Assembly (NCBI RefSeq): GCF_023242315.1
Contig: NZ_JALLIY010000016.1
Coordinates: 124,001 to 188,000 of the forward strand
Direction of reading: 5' to 3'
DNA from: Pseudomonas sp. MWU13-2105
GTDB lineage: Bacteria; Pseudomonadota; Gammaproteobacteria; Pseudomonadales; Pseudomonadaceae
Length of the DNA: 64,000 nucleotides
Part shown: positions 16,373-24,283 of the stretch, piece by piece
How positions within the stretch are numbered: position 1 is the first letter of the stretch
How the letters are laid out: the number at the start of each line of letters is the position of its first letter
Program-made: the position numbers and the translations under genes
Notes under the pieces: generated by a model
Seen by the model: only the letters and a program-made list of their open reading frames with translations
Database searches by the model: none
What the model was told of the DNA's origin: nothing

Positions 16373-16825
16373 TCATTGCCTAATCTCGGGAAAGATACAT
16401 CCGCCATTGCGGACTAGCACCTTCAGCTCTTCGCTCACCTGCTTGGGGTTTTGACTTATCCGAGTAACGAACTCCTCGAGGTGCCGTGCGTATGACTTCG
16501 AATCGTGCTTCGCGCTCCAAAGCACGATGTTGAGCACGATGGGAATGAGGTCCAGGCCCTTCTCGGTCAGCGTGTAGAAATCCTTGCGCCTATCATCGGG
16601 ATTGGGTGCCTTCGAGAGAATGCCTTGCCCCTCAAGAAAGGCAAGGCGGGAAGCCAGGACATTAGACGCGATTCCCTCTTCCGATTTCAGGAACTGGCCA
16701 TACGTCTTCTTACCCACAAAAACGATGTCGCGAATGATCAGGAGCGACCAGCGGTCGCCGAAAATCTCCACGCCATAGTTCACTGCGCAATGGGACCGAA
16801 CGTCTTCTTTAGAGGTTGTTTTCAT
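16373..16825 (-). CDS. HxlR-family winged-helix regulator
   Basis: 150 residues with the HxlR signature: an N-terminal CAVNYGVEIFGDRWSLLIIRDIVF segment, recognition helix around IASNVLASRLAFLEGQGIL, and a wing at DDRRKDFYTLTEKG. Such proteins often sense electrophiles or quinones and control neighbouring reductases. It diverges from the tandem epimerases, and the 146-bp gap holds two CTTGC/GCAAG palindromes likely to be its operators. The C-terminal extension past residue 110 is longer than in minimal family members. Confidence 0.9.
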   Translation of the reverse strand: MKTTSKEDVRSHCAVNYGVEIFGDRWSLLIIRDIVFVGKKTYGQFLKSEEGIASNVLASRLAFLEGQGILSKAPNPDDRRKDFYTLTEKGLDLIPIVLNIVLWSAKHDSKSYARHLEEFVTRISQNPKQVSEELKVLVRNGGCIFPEIRQ

Positions 16826-16843
16826 GGCCTGATCCTAACATCG

Positions 16844-16891
16844 CTTGCATAGAGCAAGTAAACCCCTGCAATTCACTTGCTTTTTGCAAGT
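16844..16891. promoter_or_regulatory. Two HxlR-type operator palindromes
   Basis: CTTGC-5-GCAAG at 16844-16858 and ACTTGC-5-GCAAGT at 16875-16891. They share half-sites and spacer, with centres 32 bp apart, about three DNA turns, so bound dimers would face the same side. They lie between the HxlR gene and the epimerase operon. Confidence 0.65.
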
Positions 16892-16971
16892 AAAACGACC
16901 AGCATGATTCGTACGCTGAGCGCAGTAGCACCAGCACGTTTCGTTTCTCACTGCTCAGAAGGGCCAATAAC

Positions 16972-17940
16972 ATGCTTGTTTTCGTCACTGGCGGCACCGG
17001 CCACGTCGGTTCGTACGTCATCCCCGACCTCATCGCAGCCGGTCACGAGGTTGTCGCCCTGGCAAGGTCCGACGCGTCCGCGGCAGCGGCGTCCGCGCTC
17101 GGCGCCAAGGTGCGTCGTGGAGATCTTGCCGACCTCAAAGGGCTCAAGGCGGCGGCGGTTGAGTGCGACGGCGTCATCCATCTCGGATACCGGGCCGAAC
17201 TGCTTCCGTCCGGCGGGATCGCCGCCTTGGCCGAATCGGAACTCACGACCGTCCTCGCGTTCGGCGAGGCGCTGGCGGGCACGAATAAGCCACTGGTCGT
17301 TGCAGGCAGTATCGGCACGCCCATGAACGTGGGCAGGACGGCGCCTATCGGCGCACCGGTCAGTCTGGGCCGCCCGGCGACCGAGGATGATCCCGCGCTA
17401 CCCAGCGGCCCGATCGATGCAGGCACTTTGTTGGCACGCAATATCGTGGAAACCGCCGTCGTGGGCCTCGCCGAGCGAGGTGTCAGATCGTCGGTCGTGC
17501 GGATTCCCACGCTCTTACACAGTGCGACCGGTCGCCTGCAGTTGATCATGCTCGCGAAAACAAAGGGTTTCGCCGGCTATCCGGGAGACGGCAAGAACCG
17601 CTGGCCCGCCGTGCACGTCCGCGATCTTGCCTCCTTGTTCCGTCTGGCGCTCGAGAAGGGGGCCGCAGGCAAGACCTGGCACGCGATCGGCGACGAGGGA
17701 ATCCCGTTCCGCGAGATCGCCGAGGCTATCGCCGCTCGCCTGGGAATACCCGCCGTGAGCATCCCCGCGGACGAGCTGATGCTGCCCGGCTACTTCGGGT
17801 TCCTGGCGGCAGTGGCCACGCTAGACCTCCCCGCGTCGAACGCCATCACCCGCCAGGCTCTTGGCTGGGACCCCGTTCAGCCCGGTCTGATCGAGAACCT
17901 GGACAACGGCCATTACTTTCCGCCGGCTGACTTGAGCTGA
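16972..17940 (+). CDS. Atypical SDR / NAD(P)-dependent epimerase-like protein, copy 1
   Basis: 322 residues. The nucleotide site is TGGTGHVGS at the N-terminus (extended/atypical SDR). It continues with LARSDASAAAASALGAKVRRGDLADL and a C-terminal PGYFGFLAAVATLDLPASN segment typical of the NAD-dependent epimerase/dehydratase group that lacks a known sugar substrate. The usual YxxxK is not apparent; an ARNIVE segment occupies that region. It diverges from HxlR and is followed 83 bp later by a clear paralogue, so the pair arose by tandem duplication. Confidence 0.88.
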   Translation: MLVFVTGGTGHVGSYVIPDLIAAGHEVVALARSDASAAAASALGAKVRRGDLADLKGLKAAAVECDGVIHLGYRAELLPSGGIAALAESELTTVLAFGEALAGTNKPLVVAGSIGTPMNVGRTAPIGAPVSLGRPATEDDPALPSGPIDAGTLLARNIVETAVVGLAERGVRSSVVRIPTLLHSATGRLQLIMLAKTKGFAGYPGDGKNRWPAVHVRDLASLFRLALEKGAAGKTWHAIGDEGIPFREIAEAIAARLGIPAVSIPADELMLPGYFGFLAAVATLDLPASNAITRQALGWDPVQPGLIENLDNGHYFPPADLS

Positions 17941-18023
17941 CGGCGGGGCACTGGTTCGCCAATGCGCCCGGCACAGTCCCCTAGCACCTTTCCCGCACCC
18001 CATCACCCACGAGGAGCACGCAT

Positions 18024-18965
18024 ATGCGCGTTTTTGTTACCGGCGGCACCGGCCATTCCGGTCCGTACATCATCTCCGATCTTATCGCCGCCGGCCATGA
18101 GGTCACGGCCCTGGCTCGGTCCGACAAGGCCGCCGCGGAGGCGGCTGCGCTCGGCGCCAAGGTACATCGCGGCAACCTCGAGGATCTCGACGGGCTCAAG
18201 GAGGCGGCCGCAGCCTCGGACGGCGTCATCCACCTCGCGCACCGGCAGGACTTGATTCCAACCGGCGGGATCAACGCCGTTGCGGTCGCGGAGCTTGAGA
18301 TCATGCTCGCCTATGGCGAAGCACTGGCCGGAACCGGAAAGCCGTTGGTCGTGTCTGGAAGCGTCGGCTCGCCCGGGTGGGAGGGCCTGGGTCGGCCAGC
18401 CACCGAGGAGGATCCACCCCTTCCCGGCGGCGATCCGTACAAGAATACCCTGCGGGTTCGGAACATCGTGGAAACCACGGTGATCGGTCTCGCCGAAAAG
18501 GGCATACGGTCTTCGATCGTAAGGATTCCTGAGATCATGCACAGCTCCACCGATAACGCCGGTTTCCTTCCACTGTTGATCGGGCTGGCCAAGGAAAAGG
18601 GTGTCGTCGGCTACCCCGGAGACGGTGCCAACCGTTGGGGAGCCGTGCACGCCCGTGACCTCGCCACCGTGTTTCGCCTGGCGCTGGAGAAAGGCGCCGC
18701 GGGCAGAAGCTGGCATGCAATCGCCGACGTGGCTGTCCCGTACCGCCAGATCGCCGAAGCCATTGCCAGCCGGTTGAATCTGCCGGCCGTGCCTATTCCC
18801 GCGGACGTGCTGATGCTGCCTGGCTACTTCGGGTTCCTTGCGAATCTGGTCACGCTGGACACCCCGACATCGAACGCCATCACGCGCCGGGTTCTTGGCT
18901 GGGAACCGACCCAGCCCGGACTCTTCGCCGATCTTGATAACGGTCATTACTTCCCGGCCGTCTGA
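18024..18965 (+). CDS. Atypical SDR / NAD(P)-dependent epimerase-like protein, copy 2
   Basis: 313 residues, collinear with copy 1 from TGGTGHSGP through GYPGDG.NRW and the C-terminal LPGYFGFLANLVTLDTPTSNAIT...LGW. The main difference is a short central deletion relative to copy 1, after the conserved GS(I/V)G. GAGGAGCACGCAT precedes ATG 18024. Substrate unknown. It shares the operon with copy 1 and probably with the F420-reductase-like gene at 19079, all under the HxlR site. Confidence 0.88.
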   Translation: MRVFVTGGTGHSGPYIISDLIAAGHEVTALARSDKAAAEAAALGAKVHRGNLEDLDGLKEAAAASDGVIHLAHRQDLIPTGGINAVAVAELEIMLAYGEALAGTGKPLVVSGSVGSPGWEGLGRPATEEDPPLPGGDPYKNTLRVRNIVETTVIGLAEKGIRSSIVRIPEIMHSSTDNAGFLPLLIGLAKEKGVVGYPGDGANRWGAVHARDLATVFRLALEKGAAGRSWHAIADVAVPYRQIAEAIASRLNLPAVPIPADVLMLPGYFGFLANLVTLDTPTSNAITRRVLGWEPTQPGLFADLDNGHYFPAV

Positions 18966-19078
18966 TGAGGTGACGGCACATCGCTGGGTCGCACTGCACC
19001 CGGCGGGTGGCCGAGCCGAGACGGCGTAACCCGTCCAGAAAAGACGAAAAATACCTGATTTCAGAACGGAGACTGCAC

Positions 19079-19699
19079 ATGAGCACTATCAGCATCATCG
19101 GTTCCGGAGGCATGGCCACGGCGATCGCCGGCCGTATTGCCAAGGCCGGACACACCGTCGAGGTATTCAGCCGCGATCCCGCCAAGGCGCAGGCGTTTGC
19201 CGACAAGCTCGCATCCGGAGCGATCACAGGGGCTTACGGCGCCACTCCGGCGGGCGAGATCGTCATTCTCGCCGTACCGTACCCCAGTGCGGTGGCGGTA
19301 CTGGCCGACTTCGGGAAAGCGCTCGATGGTAAGGTGATCATCGATATCACCAACCCGGTCGCTCCCGATCTCTCAGGCCTCGTTACCCCCCACGGCAGTT
19401 CCGGTGCGCAGGAGATCGCCAAGGGCGCCCCCGCCAGCGCGCATGTCGTCAAGGCGTTCAATACCCTCTTCGGCCAAGTACTTGCCAAGGACAAACGCCT
19501 CGACGCGTTCATCGCGGCGGACGATGCGCACGCCAAGGCGCGCGTCTCGACCTTCCTCGAGAGTCTCGGGCTGCGTCCGTTGGATGTCGGCGGCCTGCAG
19601 ATGGCTCAGACGCTCGAGGCGCTCGGCCTGTTGATGATCGGCCTGGCCAAAAACGGCGCCGGCACCTGGGACATCGCCATGAAAGCCGATATCGGCTGA
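19079..19699 (+). CDS. NADPH-dependent F420 reductase-like oxidoreductase
   Basis: 206 residues. Rossmann start ISIIGSGGMATAIAGRIAKAGH with NADP specificity suggested by SRDPAKA after the second strand. It then has VILAVPYPSAVAVL and DITNPV, as in F420H2:NADP oxidoreductases and related 6-phosphogluconate-dehydrogenase-like folds. Pseudomonads do not normally make F420, so the bacterial members with this annotation probably act on another substrate. ATG 19079 is chosen for GGAG seven bases upstream. It is 113 bp after the second epimerase copy. Confidence 0.85.
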   Translation: MSTISIIGSGGMATAIAGRIAKAGHTVEVFSRDPAKAQAFADKLASGAITGAYGATPAGEIVILAVPYPSAVAVLADFGKALDGKVIIDITNPVAPDLSGLVTPHGSSGAQEIAKGAPASAHVVKAFNTLFGQVLAKDKRLDAFIAADDAHAKARVSTFLESLGLRPLDVGGLQMAQTLEALGLLMIGLAKNGAGTWDIAMKADIG

Positions 19700-19735
19700 A
19701 TCACCGACACCACGTCCTCACCAGCAGGTCCACGA

Positions 19736-19758
19736 CGTGTCCGATCTGATCGGACACG
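19736..19758. promoter_or_regulatory. Perfect palindrome upstream of a dead SnoaL gene
   Basis: CGTGTCCGAT / ATCGGACACG with a three-base centre, 36 bases after the preceding stop and 30 bases before the remnant ATG at 19789. It could be a terminator stem for the upstream operon (no T-run) or an old operator for the broken gene. Confidence 0.5.
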
Positions 19759-19788
19759 TTCCCAGGTAAAGGAAATGGAGAGATTTCG

Positions 19789-19923
19789 ATGAACACACAA
19801 GAGAATGTCCAGGCTGTGTAGAGTTTCTTTGCAGCCATGGGCCACGGCAATAAGCCAGGTCTGCTGGCGTTGTCTGCCGAAGATATCGACACGCAACGAG
19901 ATGGCGTGAGCTGTTGGCGCTGA
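19789..19923 (+). pseudogene. Broken SnoaL-like (NTF2-fold) gene
   Basis: After GGAAATGGAGAG, ATG 19789 reads MNTQENVQAV and then TAG at 19819-19821. The same frame continues SFFAAMGHGNKPGLLALSAE, then DID, a good match to the N-terminus of SnoaL-like proteins (FFAAMGxGDxxxLLALxAEDI). After about 19890 the family similarity is lost and a TGA occurs at 19921. The gene has an in-frame nonsense codon and has lost its C-terminal two thirds; the downstream flank is the 3' end of the leftward VOC gene. Confidence 0.7.
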
Positions 19924-19961
19924 TTGAAAACTGGCCCAGTCCATTCAAGAGATGCCGGGAC

Positions 19962-20318
19962 CTACGGCTGAGCAGTCCAAACCGCCAACTCATAGCCATC
20001 TGGATCAATGAAGTGGAACCTGCTTCCGCCAGGGAACGAAAAGGTTTCGCGGGAAATAACAGCTCCCAAGGCTTTGAGCCGCTGCTGCGCCCCATCGAGA
20101 TCATCCGAGTACAAGATGATCAAAGGGCCGCCGGGCCGAACGGGCTCTCCCGTAGTGAAGCCACCCGTAAGGCGACCATCACTGAATTCTGTATAGGCAG
20201 GGCCGTAATCGACGAATGTCCAGCCGAACGCCTCGCCGTAGAAGGCTTTGCTACGGGCGATGTCAGCGACATTGAACTCAATGTTGTCGATCTGTCGGTC
20301 TTTACCACGAACGCTCAT
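19962..20318 (-). CDS. VOC superfamily (glyoxalase/bleomycin resistance-like) protein
   Basis: 118 residues forming one VOC module of two beta-alpha-beta-beta-beta units: IDNIEFNVADIARSKAFYGEAFGW at the start and GGSRFHFIDPDGYELAVW at the end. ATG 20318 is certain because AAGGAGG lies five bases upstream; the longer frame to 20483 has no ribosome site. The metal-binding residues (H/E types) are poorly represented at the start, where E13 replaces the common His. Function beyond small-molecule binding or conversion is unknown. Confidence 0.88.
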   Translation of the reverse strand: MSVRGKDRQIDNIEFNVADIARSKAFYGEAFGWTFVDYGPAYTEFSDGRLTGGFTTGEPVRPGGPLIILYSDDLDGAQQRLKALGAVISRETFSFPGGSRFHFIDPDGYELAVWTAQP

Positions 20319-20507
20319 GGGTGCCTCCTTGGCAGATGTCGAAAAGACGATAATAACGCATCGACCGTTGATGTAGCGTTGGAACACAAGTCCGAGTCGT
20401 TCACTACCGACCATGGCCGCGAAGCCATGCTGGTCATGGTCGAATGCAAACAGGTGGTCATGACAGTTGCCTCGGCGGCTCATGGCTGCACGCCTCTGGA
20501 GCGCTCA

Positions 20508-21104
20508 ATGCCGCCCATCATCACGCGCCTGCTGGCGCTGCTTGTTCTTTGCCTGACGCTTGAGCCACCAGCCCAGGCCGACGCCTGCCCAACTGGCGAG
20601 AAACAGGTGTGCCTGGATGGCTGCCTCTGCCTGCCAGACCTGGGACCGCTGCTCGGCCCCCTGCCGGATGGCATCTACCAGATCGCGGCACCTGCCCTGG
20701 CGCTGTGGCTGACCCAAGCCCGCGCTGAAGCAGCCAAAGCCGACACCCACCCCATTCCAGCGCACATCCGGGAGCAACTGCTGCGCTGGTACCCCCCCAG
20801 CGTCCTCGATGCCGCGCTCTACAAAGTTGGCGACAGCGGCCAACTCAGTGCCGCCACGGCCATGCTGCAAAACCCCGACGTCGGTGCCGTGACGCTGATC
20901 GACATCATTATCTTCCGGGACGCTGAAACCGCAGAACAGAACGTCGCGCTCTGGGCTCACGAATTAAAGCATGTGCAGCAGTACCAGGAATGGGGGGTAC
21001 AAGGATTTGCCCAACGCTATACACAAGACTTCAATGCGGTGGAGGCGCCGGCTTATGCCATACAGGCGCAGGTCAGACGGATGCTGCGCGAAGGGACTGA
21101 CTGA
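20508..21104 (+). CDS. Exported DUF4157-like putative metalloprotease-fold protein
   Basis: 198 residues. ATG 20508 has GGAG seven bases upstream and opens a signal peptide (ITRLLALLVLCLTLEPPAQA-DA). A cysteine-rich stretch follows (ACPTGEKQVCLDGCLCLPD), which could be disulphide bonded. The C-terminal half carries a zincin-like H151-ELK-H155 in LWAHELKHVQQYQEWG, matching the DUF4157 pattern HELxHVxQ. DUF4157 is best known from extracellular contractile injection cores, but free-standing exported members exist. No substrate is known, and no injection-system genes are nearby. Confidence 0.75.
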   Translation: MPPIITRLLALLVLCLTLEPPAQADACPTGEKQVCLDGCLCLPDLGPLLGPLPDGIYQIAAPALALWLTQARAEAAKADTHPIPAHIREQLLRWYPPSVLDAALYKVGDSGQLSAATAMLQNPDVGAVTLIDIIIFRDAETAEQNVALWAHELKHVQQYQEWGVQGFAQRYTQDFNAVEAPAYAIQAQVRRMLREGTD

Positions 21105-21159
21105 AGGGTCGCGAAGCTACCAGTCATTTGTATCCATAAAATCATGGGAAGATCCCGAG

Positions 21160-21576
21160 ATGAAAAAACCTGAAGATGCACCCGGTGCGTTCCAAGCGGC
21201 CTGGAACGACCACGACATGGCGGCTCTCAGTAGCCTGTTCGATCAAGAGGCGACGTTCGTGAATCGCTTCGGCCACTATGTCCGGGGCATTGAAGAGATC
21301 GTGGCGCTCCACGCGCCCATTCACGAAACGATCTATCGTGACTCTACGCTCCAGAACGAACTCATCGATATTGCTCATATCGCCGACGGGGTGGTTGTCA
21401 TGCATTTCTGGAGTCGCCTGACGGCCGGCACCGCTCACCCGGCCGGACCACACAGGGTGGATACGCTGATTCTCGCGGTGCTGACGAGACAGAACGAGAT
21501 CTGGCGCATTCGAGCGCTGGAGAATGTGACCCTGACAAACCCGCGGACCGGTGAGGCGATCCTGCGCGATGGATGA
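21160..21576 (+). CDS. SnoaL/DUF4440-like NTF2-fold protein (SgcJ/EcaC type)
   Basis: 138 residues. FQAAWNDHDMAALSSLFDQEATFVNRFG is the standard first helix and strand of the SgcJ/EcaC/DUF4440 branch, and RVDTLILAVLTRQNEIWRIRALENV closes the cone. Such proteins are small-molecule binding or isomerase-like; no reaction can be given. GGAAGATCCCGAG precedes ATG 21160. It is 55 bp after the DUF4157-like gene in the same direction. An unrelated SnoaL-family remnant lies at 19789. Confidence 0.85.
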   Translation: MKKPEDAPGAFQAAWNDHDMAALSSLFDQEATFVNRFGHYVRGIEEIVALHAPIHETIYRDSTLQNELIDIAHIADGVVVMHFWSRLTAGTAHPAGPHRVDTLILAVLTRQNEIWRIRALENVTLTNPRTGEAILRDG

Positions 21577-21665
21577 ACGCGGACCAACTGCGGTTCCCAA
21601 GGAGTAGTCAATGAAACCCCGCAGCTTGGGCGCCAGCCGACAAACTGGGTCGCGGTCACGCGCGC

Positions 21666-22415
21666 TCATTGCTCGATGGGTTGAGTGTAGCGATCCTGGA
21701 TGCGCTTCAGTTCGCCCGAGTGGCGTAGTTGCTCCAGAGCGCTGGCCCAGGCAGCTACCAGCTTGTCGTCACAGTCGCGGCTGAAGGCGATGTATAGCGA
21801 TGAGCGATAGAGCTCGATGGGAATCTGCCGCAGTGTGCCCGGGGCGATGTTCAACTGGCGACTGTAGTAAGCCACCCCCGCAGCGGTGTCGCCGACGATG
21901 ATGTTGGTGCGCCCGGCGAGCAGCATGCGATAGAGCTGCCGACTCTCGGTGGCAGCTTTTTCGAGGTTGTTGAAGCCCCGCGACTGCAGAACCTCGGGTA
22001 TCAGGCCTGCCTGTCTCGTGGTAATCCGGGGCGCGTGCCTAAGCTCCTCCAGGGAGTTCACCGGCTGCTGAGCATTGGCAAGCTGATAGGGGTAAATGGA
22101 CTCTTCCACGATCGGCCCGACCCACTTGTATAGCGGTTCGCGCTCCGCCGTGCGGAATAGGGAATACATGATGGTCTTGGGCCGGGTCGTCAATGCGCGG
22201 GTGCTTCGCATACTGGGCAGCAGCAGCACCTCGAAGTTATCCCCGGTCAGCGCCATGATGCCCCGGACGATCTCCGTGGACATGCCCGTGAGCTGATTGT
22301 TTTCCTGATAGTTGTACGGCGCCCACTCCTCGGTAACGACCTGATACTGCTCGGCCCTGACGGGACTGCCGAGTAATAGCCAGAGCAGCGCTGCAGTGAG
22401 TGTCGAATGCTTCAC
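21666..22415 (-). CDS. Periplasmic substrate-binding protein, polar amino acid-type
   Basis: 249 residues. A signal peptide (ALLWLLLGSPVRA-EQ) is followed by a family 3 solute-binding fold: VVTEEWAPYNYQENNQLTGMSTEIV, then VGDTAAGVAYYSR and LEQLRHSGELKRIQDRY at the end. No permease or ATPase adjoins it. Orphan proteins of this kind in Pseudomonas are often annotated as amino acid-binding but may serve as sensors. Leftward, convergent with the SnoaL gene. Confidence 0.88.
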   Translation of the reverse strand: MKHSTLTAALLWLLLGSPVRAEQYQVVTEEWAPYNYQENNQLTGMSTEIVRGIMALTGDNFEVLLLPSMRSTRALTTRPKTIMYSLFRTAEREPLYKWVGPIVEESIYPYQLANAQQPVNSLEELRHAPRITTRQAGLIPEVLQSRGFNNLEKAATESRQLYRMLLAGRTNIIVGDTAAGVAYYSRQLNIAPGTLRQIPIELYRSSLYIAFSRDCDDKLVAAWASALEQLRHSGELKRIQDRYTQPIEQ

Positions 22416-22890
22416 GTGTTCTGCCTGGTGGACTGTGCGCTGATCTGGGGTGGATCAGGTTGAAAGGGTAAAATCAGTATAGCCCCTGACACACGAGCAA
22501 CGCCTGATGCAGTCCCGTAAATCGTCAACACGGCGATTGAAGCCTACCTCGACAAGCGATTCAGGATAATAAACAACCGCTATCAGTTCGAAATTGGCGC
22601 TATTCAAAAACGGCCTAACATACGCTGATGATTGGCTGGACGAGCCAATTTTCGTTGCTAGTGTTACCCGTAGAGATACACTCCAAGGCTGCCGTACCTC
22701 TGCAGAAGCACAAATACCAGCAGTAAAAACAGACTGGCACATAAAAACCTACTTATCGCCTTTTGCCAATGCCATTCATCCTTGAGTAAGCATCATAAAT
22801 AGACCGCTACGTTTTCATTAGTTGCAACCGGCACACAAAAAAAACCAACAGTTCGCCATTTACTTTTGGAAAAGACCAAGGAGTAGGTTC
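22416..22890. other. Intergenic region with no supported gene
   Basis: Several short frames occur on both strands, but none has a ribosome site with a recognisable product. I see no tRNA, repeat or terminator. It presumably holds the promoter of the leftward binding protein and of the rightward membrane protein. Confidence 0.4.
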
Positions 22891-24228
22891 ATGGCAGCGT
22901 CTAATGGCAAAAGGACCAAGACTGACCTTTTCAAAGAATCGCATTATAGATCACGGGGACGGGCCCTGCTGCTGGCAGCAGTACTATTGCTGGTCAATAT
23001 CATAGGCCTGTGGTTCATCTGGGCGGTGGCCGAACTTGATGGCAATATTTTATTGCTTGTGGCGGTACTCGCGGCCTTCACCACGCTAATCGCTGGCACC
23101 CCGCTCATCATGTTTCTGAGCCTAGGCTGGTTTTCCCGCTACAACGAATTCCAGAACAGCTTGAAAGGTGGCGCCCTGGCGGCCTATCTGCAACGGTTCT
23201 GGTCGCCTGACCTCATCCATTCACTTCAGGACAAAGGATTGCTGGATGAGAATGTCCCAGGAGATCGTTGGCGAGTATCCGCCGATGAGAACCCGTTACT
23301 CTGCGAGCGTCTGTTTGCGAGGATATACCACGAACAATATGGACTGGTGCCATTTATTGTCCCCTTCATCATTCTCCTGGCGGTAGCGTATGCAGCGGCC
23401 GCGGTGGTGGCCAGTAATTATGTCACCCAGAACTGCCCGCCCACGCTGCAAGTTGCATGCATCTATAATCTTGGCAGTCCACTGCTGGTGAGTTCGCTGG
23501 CGGGCGCTTTCATGTTTGTCGTCAGCGACTCCGTTCTTAGCATCCGCCGCAAGTCCTTGAACACTTCCGATGTGTATTGGTATTCCCTACGCTTGTTTCT
23601 CGCCATACCGATTGCCTTGGTGATCGCAAATACTGGCGGAGAAAAGAGTACACATATCGTCACCGCCTTTGCCCTCGGTACCCTTCCGCTGGATACGCTG
23701 ATGAAGATCGTGCGCAGAATGGGCTTCCCACAACTCACCGAACAGGACAAGCAGGACGGCAGCTCGGATAAGTTGCTGGTCCTGGAAGGTGTGACCCTGC
23801 CAGTGGTGGCAACGCTGGAAGCAGAGGGCATCAACTCCATCGAGCAGGTCGCCACGGCAGATCCGGTGTTGCTCTCAATCCGCACGGGATTCCCCTTCAG
23901 GTTCACATTACGCCTGGGGTCCCAGGCCATCGTGCGGCGCCATCTGGGAGAGAACGCCGCCAAACTGCTGCCAGTGGGACTGGCGGATGTCGTCCCGGTC
24001 TACCTGCTGGTGCAGGCACTCGGCACTGAGCCAAACGCCGGCTCCCCCGGGCCGTTTCCGTTGATTGAGACACCCGAACTGATCATCCAGAACGCTGCCG
24101 CCCGCCTCTTCCCCGATGAAGACGAGGCCCAGCGTCAGGCCATTACCAAAATGAAATTTCGGCAAATTGCGGCTGAGGAATACACGGCGATGCTGGCACG
24201 GATCACGCCACCCGATATCGGGCTGTAG
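22891..24228 (+). CDS. Polytopic membrane protein of unknown function
   Basis: 445 residues. AAGGAG seven bases upstream fixes ATG 22891. Two membrane helices near the N-terminus (ALLLAAVLLLVNIIGLWFIW; ILLLVAVLAAFTTLIAG) are followed by a soluble part, then three more (about VPFIVPFIILLAVAYAAAAV; LVSSLAGAFMFVVSDSV; LFLAIPIALVIANT). The C-terminal third is soluble, with GVTLPVVATLEAEGINSIEQV and a tail of alternating short helices that resembles helix-hairpin-helix repeats. I do not recognise the family. It is the only gene between the binding protein and the phosphoesterase. Confidence 0.75.
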   Translation: MAASNGKRTKTDLFKESHYRSRGRALLLAAVLLLVNIIGLWFIWAVAELDGNILLLVAVLAAFTTLIAGTPLIMFLSLGWFSRYNEFQNSLKGGALAAYLQRFWSPDLIHSLQDKGLLDENVPGDRWRVSADENPLLCERLFARIYHEQYGLVPFIVPFIILLAVAYAAAAVVASNYVTQNCPPTLQVACIYNLGSPLLVSSLAGAFMFVVSDSVLSIRRKSLNTSDVYWYSLRLFLAIPIALVIANTGGEKSTHIVTAFALGTLPLDTLMKIVRRMGFPQLTEQDKQDGSSDKLLVLEGVTLPVVATLEAEGINSIEQVATADPVLLSIRTGFPFRFTLRLGSQAIVRRHLGENAAKLLPVGLADVVPVYLLVQALGTEPNAGSPGPFPLIETPELIIQNAAARLFPDEDEAQRQAITKMKFRQIAAEEYTAMLARITPPDIGL

Positions 24229-24283
24229 GGAGCGTGAGAAGGCACTTCGCAAGACAGACAATTGATCACTGACGGTGAAAACC

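Noticed and set aside
16177..16383. Rightward frame of 68 codons, considered as a transposase end
   Set aside because: It crosses a rho-independent terminator and I could not match it convincingly to an IS5-type C-terminus.
19914..20507. Long upstream extension of the DUF4157-like frame
   Set aside because: It is antisense to the VOC gene, and the ribosome site plus signal peptide place the start at 20508.
22455..22742. Leftward 95-codon frame after the binding protein promoter
   Set aside because: No ribosome site, unusual composition and no recognised domain.
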